Below are positions 19,917-29,854 of a stretch of 64,000 bases of DNA, piece by piece. The notes below the pieces were generated by a model. That model did not search any database and was not told the origin of the DNA. It was given only the letters and a program-made list of their open reading frames with translations. Within the stretch, counting starts at the first letter, position 1, and each line of letters starts with the position of its first letter. A program made the translations under genes and the position numbers. Where the stretch lies: contig NZ_JAKMCR010000001.1 in NCBI RefSeq assembly GCF_022662175.1, forward strand, positions 372,001 to 436,000, written 5' to 3'. This DNA is from Aestuariivivens marinum. Lineage in GTDB: Bacteria; Bacteroidota; Bacteroidia; Flavobacteriales; Flavobacteriaceae.

Positions 19917-20447
19917 TTAATGCGCTTTATCAATTAAATTTACTTCTACAGCTCCTGTTTCCTTTAACAAGCTTGCAAGAGCTTCTTCATTTCCATGTAC
20001 TGCTATCTCCATTAAAAAATGATCGTCTGTAGTTCTTGGATCTGGATTTTCAGCTTTCTTAAATGGCCACATTCTACTACGTAAGTAAAAGGTAATTACC
20101 ATTAAGTGAGCTGCAAAAAATACAGTTAACTCGAACATGATTGGCACAAAAGCAGGCATATTTTCCAAATAACTAAAACTTGGTTTACCACCTATGTTTT
20201 GAGGCCAGTCTTCAATCATGATAAAATTCATCATTACAATTGCAACTGTAAGACCAACCAAACCATACATAAAGGAAGTAATGGCAATTCGTGTTGGTGC
20301 CAATCCCATAGCTTTATCCAAACCGTGTACAGGAAATGGTGTATATATTTCTTCTATATGATGTCTCTCTGCTTTAATTTTCTTAACTGCAGACATCAAG
20401 ATATCATCATCGTTATAAATAGCGTGAATTACTTTTGAAGCTTCCAT
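19917..20447 (-). CDS. actD: Alternative complex III subunit ActD (DUF3341)
   Basis: 176 residues with two membrane segments (about residues 58-80 and 100-122) and a soluble N-terminal domain starting with HAIYNDDDILMSAVKKI. This is the DUF3341 family, the ActD membrane subunit of alternative complex III. The conserved YTPFPVHGLDKAMGL segment near residue 36 is diagnostic. It carries no redox cofactor motif and is thought to be structural. It lies 8 bases downstream of actC. Confidence 0.93.
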   Translation of the reverse strand: MEASKVIHAIYNDDDILMSAVKKIKAERHHIEEIYTPFPVHGLDKAMGLAPTRIAITSFMYGLVGLTVAIVMMNFIMIEDWPQNIGGKPSFSYLENMPAFVPIMFELTVFFAAHLMVITFYLRSRMWPFKKAENPDPRTTDDHFLMEIAVHGNEEALASLLKETGAVEVNLIDKAH

Positions 20448-20455
20448 ATGCTACC

Positions 20456-21904
20456 TTAATTTTTTGTTTGGTTATTACTTCCAGAAGTTCTTTCATCAGA
20501 GCCCGCTCCTACTAGGCTTTTACCTGCTTCTCTCAACTTTTTATATTTCTCTCCAGAAGATTTTAAAATGGTTTTTACCTCAGCTTGTGCTATTACAGGA
20601 AACGTTCTAGAATATAATAGGAAAAGCACAAAGAAAAACCCTATAGTTCCAATAAATATACCTATATCTACGAAGGTAGGTGAGAACATCGTCCATGATG
20701 ATGGTAAATAATCTCTGTGCAACGACGTTACAATAATTACAAAACGCTCAAACCACATACCTATATTTACTACAATTGAGATTATGAAAGAGAACATGAT
20801 ACTTGTTCTTAACTTTTTGAACCACATAAACTGTGGGGAGAATACGTTACAAGTCATCATGGCCCAGTAAGCCCACCAGTAAGGCCCTGTTGCTCTATTC
20901 AAGAAGGCATATTGCTCATACTCTACACCTGAATACCATGCAATAAACAATTCAGTTATATAAGCCACCCCTACAATTGAACCTGTAATCATGATTACGA
21001 TATTCATTAATTCAATGTGCTGCACCGTTATATAATCTTCTAGGTTACACACTTTACGCATGATGATAAGCAGGGTGTTTACCATAGCAAATCCCGAGAA
21101 TACCGCACCTGCAACGAAATATGGCGGGAATATAGTGGTATGCCATCCAGGGATTACCGAAGTAGCAAAGTCAAACGATACAATAGTGTGTACAGAAAGC
21201 ACTAAAGGGGTTGCCAAACCTGCCAAGACTAATGAAACTTCTTCAAAACGTTGCCAGTCTTTAGCACGACCTGACCAACCGAAGCTCAATAATGAATATA
21301 TTTTCTTTTGAAATGGTTTTATTGCCCTATCACGAATCATGGCAAAATCTGGTAATAAACCTGTCCACCAGAACACTAAAGAAACCGATAAATAGGTTGA
21401 AATCGCAAATACATCCCAAAGAAGAGGTGAGTTAAAGTTTACCCAAAGCGAACCAAACTGGTTTGGTATTGGTAATACCCAGTAACCTAACCAAGGTCGT
21501 CCCATATGAATAATTGGAAACAGTCCCGCTTGAATTACCGAGAAAATCGTCATGGCCTCGGCAGAACGGTTAATAGCCATTCTCCACTTTTGGCGGAACA
21601 ACAATAGCACTGCAGAAATCAATGTCCCTGCGTGACCAATACCTACCCACCAAACAAAGTTAGTAATATCCCAGGCCCATCCTACGGTTTTATTTAAACC
21701 CCAAGTTCCAATACCTGTAGATATCGTATAAATGATACATCCAATACCCCAAAGAAAAGCGGCTAGTGAAATTCCAAAAACTATCCACCAATGTTTATTT
21801 GCTTTTCCTTCTACAGGTTTTGCTACATCCACAGTGACGTCATGGTATGATTTTTCGCCTGTAACTAAAGGTCTTCTAATAGGTGCTTCGTAATGAGACG
21901 CCAT
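20456..21904 (-). CDS. actC: Alternative complex III quinol-binding subunit ActC (NrfD/PsrC type)
   Basis: 482 residues with about ten membrane segments. An NrfD/PsrC-type membrane protein that binds menaquinol and hands electrons to the Fe-S subunit ActB. Family signatures include WWVGIGHAGTLISAVLLL near residue 90, RPWLGYWVLPIPN, and HTIVSFDFATSVIPGWHTT near residue 235. The N-terminus (HYEAPIRRPLVTG) is typical of ActC. It lies between actB and actD. Confidence 0.95.
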   Translation of the reverse strand: MASHYEAPIRRPLVTGEKSYHDVTVDVAKPVEGKANKHWWIVFGISLAAFLWGIGCIIYTISTGIGTWGLNKTVGWAWDITNFVWWVGIGHAGTLISAVLLLFRQKWRMAINRSAEAMTIFSVIQAGLFPIIHMGRPWLGYWVLPIPNQFGSLWVNFNSPLLWDVFAISTYLSVSLVFWWTGLLPDFAMIRDRAIKPFQKKIYSLLSFGWSGRAKDWQRFEEVSLVLAGLATPLVLSVHTIVSFDFATSVIPGWHTTIFPPYFVAGAVFSGFAMVNTLLIIMRKVCNLEDYITVQHIELMNIVIMITGSIVGVAYITELFIAWYSGVEYEQYAFLNRATGPYWWAYWAMMTCNVFSPQFMWFKKLRTSIMFSFIISIVVNIGMWFERFVIIVTSLHRDYLPSSWTMFSPTFVDIGIFIGTIGFFFVLFLLYSRTFPVIAQAEVKTILKSSGEKYKKLREAGKSLVGAGSDERTSGSNNQTKN

Positions 21905-21970
21905 ATTTTATTGTTTAAATGTTTATTGCTTAAAGATTAAAAGTTGTTATACTTCTAACTTATACTTAAT

Positions 21971-24900
21971 TTATGCTTCTGTTGTATTTCTCACTTTAGT
22001 TTGGTACATCACATTTGGCTTTGTGCCTACGTGTTCCAACAAGTGGTACATACGGTTATCTTCTCTTAATTTTGCAACTTTACTATGCTTGTCGTTAATA
22101 TCACCAAACACCATAGCACCATTGCTGCATGCTGCAGAACATGCCGTCTGGAATTCACCATCCATAATTTCACGTCCATCACGCTTGGCATCTAAAATAG
22201 TCTTTTGTGTTTTTTGGATACACATTGAGCATTTTTCCATGACACCACGAGAACGTACTACTACATCTGGGTTCAATACCATACGCCCTAAATCATCATT
22301 CATGTGGTAATCGAACTCATCATTATTACTGTATAGGAACCAGTTGAAACGACGTACTTTATAAGGACAGTTATTGGCACAGTATCTTGTACCTACACAA
22401 CGGTTGTATGCCATATGGTTTTGTCCCTGACGACCATGTGAGGTTGCCGCAACCGGGCAAACCGTTTCACAAGGTGCGTGGTTACAGTGTTGACACATTA
22501 CAGGCTGGAAGGCTACTTGAGGGTTCTCTGAAGCACTTTCCATTTCCCCAAACTCACTTAAAGAGCTTCCTAAACCAGAAATATTATCTTTCTTCTGATT
22601 ATCTCCCTCAAAAGAGTCTTCTGAAGAGTAATATCTATCTATTCTTAACCAGTGCATATCACGGCTACGACGCACTTCAGTTTTACCAACTACAGGCACA
22701 TTGTTTTCAGAATGACATGCTATAACACATGCACCACAACCAGTACAGGCATTTAAATCGATAGATAAATTGAAATGATGTCCAATAGAACGATCAAATT
22801 CATCCCATAAATCAACCTCTGGTGACGTTACAGGCGTTTCTTCATGATTTAAAGACACTACAGGAACAGCATTCCAATATTTTTTATCTTTTGTATTGAA
22901 AACTTCTAAGGTAGTCTCCTTAACAATATCGCCACGACCCATCAAGGTATTATGCAACTGCACACAAGCAAATTCATGTTCGCCTCCAACAGCTTCAATA
23001 GCAACATCCTGCACATTGTTAAAATCTTGGTACAAAGCATAAGCATTAACCCCTACTTGCATTTCAGCCTTTAAGCCTTTGGTCTTCCCATAACCAAATG
23101 CTAATCCTACAGAGCCTTTTGCTTGACCAGGTTGAATAATTACAGGAACTATTATTGGCTCATTTCCAGATATACTAACTTTAGCATAATTACTGTTTAA
23201 GGCTCCATTGGCTACATAAGTGTTGGTTAAACCAAGCTCCTTCGCATCCGCATTAGAAACTGTTAAATAGTTATCCCAAGCAGTTCTTGTAATTGGATCT
23301 GGGAATTCTTGTAACCATGGGTTATTGGCTTGTTGTCCATCACCCATACCTGTTTTAGTATATAAAGTCAATTCAAGACCAGTAGCAGCTTTTGTTGTAG
23401 CTACCAAAGCTTGAGCTGGGTTTGTTGAAGGTGTTTCAACGGCATTGTTTTCAACCACCCCTTCAAGCTCATCAATATCTTCTAGTTCTTTAACTTCAGA
23501 TACAAATAAACCATCATGTAGGGCTTGGTTAAATGAATTACCGTTAAGAATATCTTCTTCCCAAATGACTTTTATATAATCGTTATAAGAAATATCATTT
23601 GAAGTCCATTTCAACAAGGCTTCTTGAAATTGCCTTGTTTCGAATAACGGACGAATAGTAGGCTGCATTAAACCGTAATGTCCGTTTTTAATTTCAACAT
23701 CGCCCCAAGACTCTAAGTAATGTGGCGCTGCTGCAATGTATTGTGTAAGAGAAGACGTTTCGTCCTCTTTCATTGAAAATGTAATAGAAAGGTCTGTTTG
23801 TTTCAAACCTTCAACAAAATCTGAAGCATTTGGTAGCGTATAAACTGGATTAACTCCACTCATAATAACAGCCCCTACTTTTCCTGCTTTCATATCGGCA
23901 ACTAATTGAGCAACTTCCTTATCGTTTCCTGCTCTAGTTTTTATAGCCGATTTTGTATCAAAAGCTTCGCTAGCTAATGCCTCATTAATTTCGAAAACAG
24001 CTATTTGGGCATTTACATCTTGAATACCCGTAACCACAACTCCTTTGCTTCCGGCCTTTTTAAGTTGTGAAGCTGCACTTGCTACAGCAGACTCAATAGC
24101 TTCCGGCAATGTAACTGAAACATTTTTACCAGTTACCAAGCTATGTAATTTTGCTAAAGCTAGTTTTTGCTGTGTTGGTGTTAATGGAATACGCTTATCG
24201 GCGTTAGCTCCTGTAAGTGACATATTCGATTCAAACTGAATATGGCGTGACATCTTACCATGATCTGGCACTCTGTTTTTAGAATAACCAGAATCAAATC
24301 CACCACCCTGCCAATCACCTAAGAAATCAGCTCCAACAGACACTATAGTCATCGCCTTAGAGAAATCGTAATTAGCTAAAGCTCTTTGTTTGTATTTAGC
24401 TTGAAAAGCATCTAAAGCAGCTGATTCTGATACGGCATCATATACAACATGTTGTACATTACCATATTCCTCTTTAAAATCTGCAATTAAATTACGAGTA
24501 GAAGGGCTGGCAAAAGTTTGTGTTAACAACACAATCTTTTTATTGGTGGCCTTTAGATTATCTAGGGTCTTAACGGTTTCTGCATCAAACTCATCCCAAG
24601 TTATTGATTCGCCGCTTTTTTTAGGCCCCTGAACTCTTAGGCTATCGTATAATCCTAAAACAGAAGCATTAACCCTAGCATTGGCACTACCATTGGTTGT
24701 GGCTAAAGTGTTATTTTCTATTTTAATAGGACGTCCTTCACGTGTTTTAACCAATATGCTAGCAAAATCAAATCCATCTGCAATTGTAGTCGCATAGTAA
24801 TTCGCTACACCTGGAATAATCTCGTTAGGTTGAACCACATAAGGAATAGATTTTTTAACAGGACCCTCACAAGCTGCCAACGAAGCTGCAGCTGTACTAA

Positions 24901-25081
24901 ACCCTACATATTTTAAGAAATCGCGTCGTGTAGTAGAAGTAGACTCCAAAGCAGCCTTATCGCCTAAAAATTCATCCGTGGGAATTTCTTCTACAAACTC
25001 GTTTTGTTTTAGAGTCTCAACAATAGAGCTATTCTCGTTTAGCTCTTCAACACTTTTCCAGTATTTCTTGTTTGATGACAT
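21971..25081 (-). CDS. actB: Alternative complex III iron-sulfur subunit ActB
   Basis: 1036 residues. Near residue 50 it has a twin-arginine motif (TTRRDFLKYVGFS) followed by AAASLAACEGP, so it is exported folded and may be lipidated. The first about 700 residues resemble molybdopterin oxidoreductases but in this family do not hold the cofactor. The C-terminal about 280 residues are a four-cluster ferredoxin domain: CTGCGACVIAC, CQHCNHAPCETVCP, C.GTRYCANNCPYKVRR, and CSMC with CSAACSNGA. Electrons flow through these clusters to the hemes of ActA. It is the second gene of the operon, 33 bases after actA. Confidence 0.96.
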   Translation of the reverse strand: MSSNKKYWKSVEELNENSSIVETLKQNEFVEEIPTDEFLGDKAALESTSTTRRDFLKYVGFSTAAASLAACEGPVKKSIPYVVQPNEIIPGVANYYATTIADGFDFASILVKTREGRPIKIENNTLATTNGSANARVNASVLGLYDSLRVQGPKKSGESITWDEFDAETVKTLDNLKATNKKIVLLTQTFASPSTRNLIADFKEEYGNVQHVVYDAVSESAALDAFQAKYKQRALANYDFSKAMTIVSVGADFLGDWQGGGFDSGYSKNRVPDHGKMSRHIQFESNMSLTGANADKRIPLTPTQQKLALAKLHSLVTGKNVSVTLPEAIESAVASAASQLKKAGSKGVVVTGIQDVNAQIAVFEINEALASEAFDTKSAIKTRAGNDKEVAQLVADMKAGKVGAVIMSGVNPVYTLPNASDFVEGLKQTDLSITFSMKEDETSSLTQYIAAAPHYLESWGDVEIKNGHYGLMQPTIRPLFETRQFQEALLKWTSNDISYNDYIKVIWEEDILNGNSFNQALHDGLFVSEVKELEDIDELEGVVENNAVETPSTNPAQALVATTKAATGLELTLYTKTGMGDGQQANNPWLQEFPDPITRTAWDNYLTVSNADAKELGLTNTYVANGALNSNYAKVSISGNEPIIVPVIIQPGQAKGSVGLAFGYGKTKGLKAEMQVGVNAYALYQDFNNVQDVAIEAVGGEHEFACVQLHNTLMGRGDIVKETTLEVFNTKDKKYWNAVPVVSLNHEETPVTSPEVDLWDEFDRSIGHHFNLSIDLNACTGCGACVIACHSENNVPVVGKTEVRRSRDMHWLRIDRYYSSEDSFEGDNQKKDNISGLGSSLSEFGEMESASENPQVAFQPVMCQHCNHAPCETVCPVAATSHGRQGQNHMAYNRCVGTRYCANNCPYKVRRFNWFLYSNNDEFDYHMNDDLGRMVLNPDVVVRSRGVMEKCSMCIQKTQKTILDAKRDGREIMDGEFQTACSAACSNGAMVFGDINDKHSKVAKLREDNRMYHLLEHVGTKPNVMYQTKVRNTTEA

Positions 25082-25114
25082 ATTATATAATTGAATTACT
25101 TCTTATTAAATTTA

Positions 25115-26455
25115 TTAATAGTGGCATTTTCCACATTCTAAACCACCTTGTTGAGCCACTGTAAGTTTATCTAAACCGTACTTTTTCTTTAATTGCTCAT
25201 GAATCTTCTCGTAGTAAGCGTTATCTTCTACTTTAATGTTAGTTTCTCTATGACAATTAACACACCATCCCATGGTAAGCGAGGAATGTTGATACATAAT
25301 TTCCATTTCTTCTACAGGCCCATGACAGGTTTGACACTCCAAACCTGCAACAGAAACGTGCTGTGAGTGATTGAAATACACAAAGTCTGGTAAGTTGTGG
25401 ATACGCACCCATTTTACAGGTTGTGATTCTCCAGTATACTTTTGATCGGCATCACTCCATCCAGCAGCTGTATATAATTTTTGAATTTCTCCATCATAGA
25501 ATTCCTTACTATACTCTGGAGAAATTTCTCCTTTATATTCGTAAATAGATTTGTGACAGTTCATACATACATTTAGCGATGGTATCCCCGAAGTTTTACT
25601 AACGCGTGCCGAGGAGTGACAATATTTACAATCAATCCCATTATCACCAGCATGAATTTTATGTGAAAAGTGAATTGGTTGTACGGGTTGATAACCTTGA
25701 TCTACACCAACCTGCATTAAATATCCATACACATAGTAGGCACTAGCCAATAAAAAGAAGATAGCTACTACCAACATTAAAAATTGATTTTGCACAAAAG
25801 CTTTCCAAAGTGGTGTTCTTTTAGACTCCTCTGGCAGTTCAATATTTTGGGCTTCAGCAAAACGACGTAACGTTTTGTTTACCAAATACAATCCTAAAGC
25901 TAACAAAACAAATAGTATAGCTAAAGCTCCTAAAATAATTTCGTTTGAAACACCTCCTGAAGTACCTGTAGATTGTCCTGAGATTTCCCCTCCAGGGGCA
26001 GGTAGAGGTGGTGCCGCCTTTTCTTCAGCCGTATAGGCTAAAATATTATTCAAGTCCTCATCCGACAACTGAGGAAATGCAGTCATAGCAGCTCCACCAT
26101 ACTCATTATAAATTTTGTTCGCATAGGCATCCCCAGATTTGATAATAGCAGGGCTGTTACGAATCCAAGCATAAAGCCATTCCCTATCCAAACCTTCATC
26201 ATCAGCCAAACGTTGTTCAACAAAACGTAATGCTGGACCAGTCATTTTCTTATCTAAATTATGACAAGCGGCACAGTTTGCATTAAATAGAGCTTTACCT
26301 TTTGCAGAATCACCTTCTTGTGCAGAAAGCGTTGTTGTAAATGCGAATAAAACGATTAAGCCAAAACGAACTAAGCTATTGTTTAATTTACGGTAATTTA
26401 CCTGTATCATATTTTTGGTTAAATTAACTTCTAAACTTTGGTATGATTTTTTCAT
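25115..26455 (-). CDS. actA: Alternative complex III multiheme cytochrome c ActA
   Basis: About 446 residues from the ATG at 26455, or 431 from the ATG at 26410. A longer frame starts at 26497, but that codon lies inside the likely promoter, so I reject it. After the signal sequence (ending near TTLSAQ) is a mono-heme domain (CAACH), then a membrane segment, then a five-heme domain with CKYCH, CMNCH, CQTCH, CVNCH and CGKCH at the extreme C-terminus. This makes six heme motifs. ActA is the periplasmic heme wire of alternative complex III and passes electrons toward ActE and the oxidase. It heads the operon actABCDEF-coxB-coxA. Confidence 0.93.
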   Translation of the reverse strand: MKKSYQSLEVNLTKNMIQVNYRKLNNSLVRFGLIVLFAFTTTLSAQEGDSAKGKALFNANCAACHNLDKKMTGPALRFVEQRLADDEGLDREWLYAWIRNSPAIIKSGDAYANKIYNEYGGAAMTAFPQLSDEDLNNILAYTAEEKAAPPLPAPGGEISGQSTGTSGGVSNEIILGALAILFVLLALGLYLVNKTLRRFAEAQNIELPEESKRTPLWKAFVQNQFLMLVVAIFFLLASAYYVYGYLMQVGVDQGYQPVQPIHFSHKIHAGDNGIDCKYCHSSARVSKTSGIPSLNVCMNCHKSIYEYKGEISPEYSKEFYDGEIQKLYTAAGWSDADQKYTGESQPVKWVRIHNLPDFVYFNHSQHVSVAGLECQTCHGPVEEMEIMYQHSSLTMGWCVNCHRETNIKVEDNAYYEKIHEQLKKKYGLDKLTVAQQGGLECGKCHY

Positions 26456-26494
26456 TGATTGAATAAAAAAAAACACATTTAAAAAAATCTGTCG

Positions 26495-26525
26495 CAAAAG
26501 TAATATTTAAAGTCGATTATAGAAA
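26495..26525 (-). promoter_or_regulatory. Promoter of the act-cox operon
   Basis: On the minus strand TACTTTTG (26502-26495) matches the -7 consensus TAnnTTTG exactly, and TTTC lies 19 bases upstream at 26525-26522 where TTTG is expected. Transcription should begin near 26490, leaving about 35 bases before the ATG at 26455. Confidence 0.6.
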
Positions 26526-26625
26526 TGTTAGGTATCTGTTAATAGCTAATTTAGAAAAATTCTAAATAACAAAAAGTCCGCATTTTTGTTAATATCGTAT
26601 ACATTTGTATAAATTATCATAAATC

Positions 26626-27009
26626 ATGAAATCACTAACTTATAAAACCTTATTGTTTATTGTTATTACCTGTTGTACTTCAATTAGTTTTATGAACGCT
26701 CAACAAGGTCGGATAATCTTAAATCAAGACAGCTCCATAAATGCTTTGCTAGAATTAAAAAAAGAAATGAATAAGAATAGTAATGATTATTATAAAATTC
26801 AGATTTATTCGGGAGCAAGAGTAGAAGCTTATCAAGTTCAAAAAGAATTTAATGATGCTTTTTCAGACTGGAAAGCAATAGATGCCTATGAAGAACCTAA
26901 CTATAAAATTTGGGTTGGTGCTTTTAGAACGCGTTTAGAAGCAGACCGTGCACTTAAACAGATCAAGCAAAAATTTCCCAGTGCTTTTATTTTTAAGCCA
27001 AAGAAATAA
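26626..27009 (+). CDS. SPOR-domain secreted protein
   Basis: 127 residues. It has a signal peptide (about residues 1-25, cleavage near MNAQQ) and a C-terminal SPOR domain (about residues 50-127) with YYKIQIYSGARVEA and WVGAFRTRLEADRALKQIK. SPOR domains bind denuded peptidoglycan, usually at division sites, so this is probably a small periplasmic peptidoglycan-binding protein. It is divergent from the act operon and convergent with infB. A TACATTTG -7-like element lies at 26600-26607 without a clear -33 partner. Confidence 0.9.
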   Translation: MKSLTYKTLLFIVITCCTSISFMNAQQGRIILNQDSSINALLELKKEMNKNSNDYYKIQIYSGARVEAYQVQKEFNDAFSDWKAIDAYEEPNYKIWVGAFRTRLEADRALKQIKQKFPSAFIFKPKK

Positions 27010-27026
27010 TACATGAATACCTTAAT

Positions 27027-27054
27027 AAAAAAGGGGCTAATTAGCCCCTTTTTT
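27027..27054. terminator. Bidirectional terminator between SPOR gene and infB
   Basis: A perfect 28-bp palindrome: six A, a GC-rich core (GGGGCTAA and its complement), six T. It lies 17 bases after the SPOR gene stop and 20 bases before the infB stop, so it can end both convergent transcripts. Confidence 0.9.
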
Positions 27055-27074
27055 ATTGATCACACTTAATCAAA

Positions 27075-29789
27075 TTATTTCAATTTCTTTTTAACCTCAA
27101 CTTGTTGGAAAGCCTCTATAATATCGCCTTCTTTAATATCGTTGTAGTTTTTAACTTGCATACCGCAATCATAACCTTTGCTTACTTCCTTAACATCATC
27201 TTTAAAACGTTTTAAAGAGGTCAATTCTCCAGTAAACACAACTACCCCATCACGAATCAATCGAATACTTGAGTTCCTGTATATTTTACCATTGGTGACC
27301 ATACATCCTGCAATAGTACCAATTTTTGATATCTTAAAGGTTTCCCTGATTTCTGCAGTACCCGTAATTTCTTCCTTGAGTTCTGGAGAAAGCATTCCTT
27401 CCATAGCGTCCTTAAGGTCGTTGATGGCATCATAAATAATTGAGTACGTTCTAATATCTATTTCTTCTTTGTCTGCAATAGTTCTGGCATTACCAACCGG
27501 ACGCACATTAAATCCTACAATAATAGCATCAGATGCAGACGCTAACAACACATCGCTTTCTGTGATAGCCCCAACACCTTTGTGTAAAATGTTAACTTGG
27601 ATTTCTTCAGTTGATAATTTTTGGAAAGAATCAGTTAATGCTTCTACAGAACCGTCCACATCTCCTTTAAGAATAATGTTCAACTCCTGGAAATCACCTA
27701 AAGCGATACGACGTCCAATTTCGTCCAACGTTATATGACGTTGTGTCCTCACGGATTGCTCGCGTTGCAATTGGGCACGCTTAGCGGCTATTTGCTTCGC
27801 TTCGCGCTCATCTTCAAATACATTAAATTTATCTCCTGCTTGTGGTGCACCATCCAATCCTAAAATAGATACTGGTGTTGATGGACCCGCTTCTTTTACA
27901 TCTTTGCCTCTTTCATCATACATGGCTTTTACCTTACCACTATGTTGACCAGCCAACACATAATCTCCAACACGTAATGATCCTGCCTGTACTAATATGG
28001 TAGAAACATAACCACGTCCTTTATCTAAATAGGCTTCAACTACAGTCCCTAAAGCTGGTTTATTAGGGTTGGCTTTCAATTCTAATAATTCGGCTTCCAG
28101 CAATACTTTCTCTAAAAGTTCTTTAACACCAGTTCCTACTTTAGCCGAAATATCGTGCGATTGGATTTTACCCCCCCAATCTTCTACCAATAAATTCATG
28201 TTGGCTAAGCCTTCTTTAATCTTGTCTGGGTTGGCATCGGGCTTATCAATTTTGTTAATTGCAAAAACAATAGGCACACCTGCCGCTTGAGCATGTGATA
28301 TCGCCTCCTTAGTTTGTGGCATAATATCATCATCTGCAGCTACAACAATAATAGCTAAATCGGTTACTTGTGCTCCACGAGCTCGCATAGCCGTGAAGGC
28401 TTCGTGACCCGGTGTATCCAAAAAAGCTATTTTTTGACCATCTTCCAATTGAACACCATAAGCTCCAATATGTTGGGTTATCCCTCCTGACTCCCCCGCT
28501 ATTACATTTTCCTCACGTATGTAATCTAAAAGCGATGTTTTTCCATGATCTACGTGACCCATCACGGTGACAATTGGCGCCCTTGGTTTTAAATCTTCGG
28601 GCTTATCTTCTATCTCTTCAATTGCTTCTTCTATATCGGCAGTAACAAACTCTACTTTATACCCAAACTCTTCCGCTACAATAGACAAAGTTTCAGCATC
28701 CAAACGTTGGTTCATGGTTACCATCATCCCTAGCGACATACATGCTGAAATAATTTGAGTAACGGGGACATCCATCATGGTTGCAACCTCACTAGCCGTT
28801 ACAAACTCGGTAACCTTTAGAATTTTACTTTCTGCTGCTTGTTGTTCTTGGTCAAGTTGCGATTGTTCCCTGTGCTGATCTCGCTTATCCCTTCTATATT
28901 TAGCCCCTTTACCTTTAGCTGATTTTCCTTGAAGTTTTTCAAGTGTTTCACGTACTTGTTTTTTTACATCCTCTTCACTAGGTTCTTCTTTTACAACATT
29001 TCTACGGCCTTGTCCTTGTTTCCCTTTAAACCTTCCTCCGCTAGGTCGATCTTCTCTAGGGCCAGTACCCCTATTTTCATTTGGGCCAGCTGCTTTACTT
29101 ATACGGCGACGTTTCTTTTTATTTTTTGAATCTTCCTTACTCTCCTTTTTATCTTCCTTCTTTTTCTTTGGCTTATTAAACTGAGATAAGTCTATTTTAT
29201 CACCTGCAATTTTCGGCCCTGTAAGTTTTTGGTATTTCGTTTCAACCTTTTCTTCCGCAACTGGAGCTTCATCAACTGGAGGCGTCTTAACTTTAGACTT
29301 TGGAGGGACCTCTTTTTTAGTTTCCTTTACAGCAACTTTTACTGGCACCTCTTCTTTTGGGGCAGCTTTTTTTACTTCTTCCTTGATTGGCTCGATAACC
29401 TCTTCTTTTGGGGCAGCTTTTTTTACTTCTTCCTTCTTAGGATTCAAATCTATTTTACCAACCTGCTTAGGGCCAGAAAGTGTTTTGGTCGCTCTTACAA
29501 CCTCTTCTTTTTTGGCTAATTCTTTTTGCTTTTCTTCCAGTTCACGCTCACGTTGCTCTCGCAGCAAATCTTTTTCTTTTTGTTTAGCCTCACTAACTTC
29601 TTGGGACGCCATTTTTTTGTTGGCGTCGGTTTCAAATTCATTGGAAAGAATTTGATAAACCGCTTCAGAAATTTTTGTTGTGGGACGCTTTTCTATTTCC
29701 ACACCTTTAGAATCCAAAAATTCTACAGCGCGGTCCAAAGAAATATTAAGCTCGCGTAATACTTTATTTAATCTAATTGTTTCAGCCAT
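27075..29789 (-). CDS. infB: Translation initiation factor IF-2
   Basis: 904 residues. A GTPase that places initiator tRNA on the 30S subunit. A long, charged N-terminal region (about 1-400) holds Lys/Glu/Ala/Pro repeats, including two copies of [12 protein letters not shown] 17 residues apart, and an Arg/Gly/Lys-rich tract. The GTPase follows with [13 protein letters not shown] (G1), DTPGHEAF (G3), NKID (G4) and the SAK motif, then domains II-IV. Length and layout are normal for Bacteroidota. It is the last gene of rimP-nusA-infB. Confidence 0.98.
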   Translation of the reverse strand: MAETIRLNKVLRELNISLDRAVEFLDSKGVEIEKRPTTKISEAVYQILSNEFETDANKKMASQEVSEAKQKEKDLLREQRERELEEKQKELAKKEEVVRATKTLSGPKQVGKIDLNPKKEEVKKAAPKEEVIEPIKEEVKKAAPKEEVPVKVAVKETKKEVPPKSKVKTPPVDEAPVAEEKVETKYQKLTGPKIAGDKIDLSQFNKPKKKKEDKKESKEDSKNKKKRRRISKAAGPNENRGTGPREDRPSGGRFKGKQGQGRRNVVKEEPSEEDVKKQVRETLEKLQGKSAKGKGAKYRRDKRDQHREQSQLDQEQQAAESKILKVTEFVTASEVATMMDVPVTQIISACMSLGMMVTMNQRLDAETLSIVAEEFGYKVEFVTADIEEAIEEIEDKPEDLKPRAPIVTVMGHVDHGKTSLLDYIREENVIAGESGGITQHIGAYGVQLEDGQKIAFLDTPGHEAFTAMRARGAQVTDLAIIVVAADDDIMPQTKEAISHAQAAGVPIVFAINKIDKPDANPDKIKEGLANMNLLVEDWGGKIQSHDISAKVGTGVKELLEKVLLEAELLELKANPNKPALGTVVEAYLDKGRGYVSTILVQAGSLRVGDYVLAGQHSGKVKAMYDERGKDVKEAGPSTPVSILGLDGAPQAGDKFNVFEDEREAKQIAAKRAQLQREQSVRTQRHITLDEIGRRIALGDFQELNIILKGDVDGSVEALTDSFQKLSTEEIQVNILHKGVGAITESDVLLASASDAIIVGFNVRPVGNARTIADKEEIDIRTYSIIYDAINDLKDAMEGMLSPELKEEITGTAEIRETFKISKIGTIAGCMVTNGKIYRNSSIRLIRDGVVVFTGELTSLKRFKDDVKEVSKGYDCGMQVKNYNDIKEGDIIEAFQQVEVKKKLK

Positions 29790-29854
29790 AAATTGCCTTT
29801 AAAATACTCAAATATATCTATTATACTGTTTCAATCATAGATTGAACAGCCTTT

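Noticed and set aside
22387-22725. Plus-strand 112-residue frame in actB
   Set aside because: Antisense of the Fe-S cluster domain; no start context or homology features.
27027-27054. 28-bp perfect palindrome considered as an operator or attachment site
   Set aside because: Position between two convergent stops and terminal A/T runs make it a bidirectional terminator.
29229-29519. Plus-strand Phe/Trp-rich frame in infB
   Set aside because: Antisense of the Lys/Glu repeats of IF-2; repeated [10 protein letters not shown] is only the mirror of the infB duplication.
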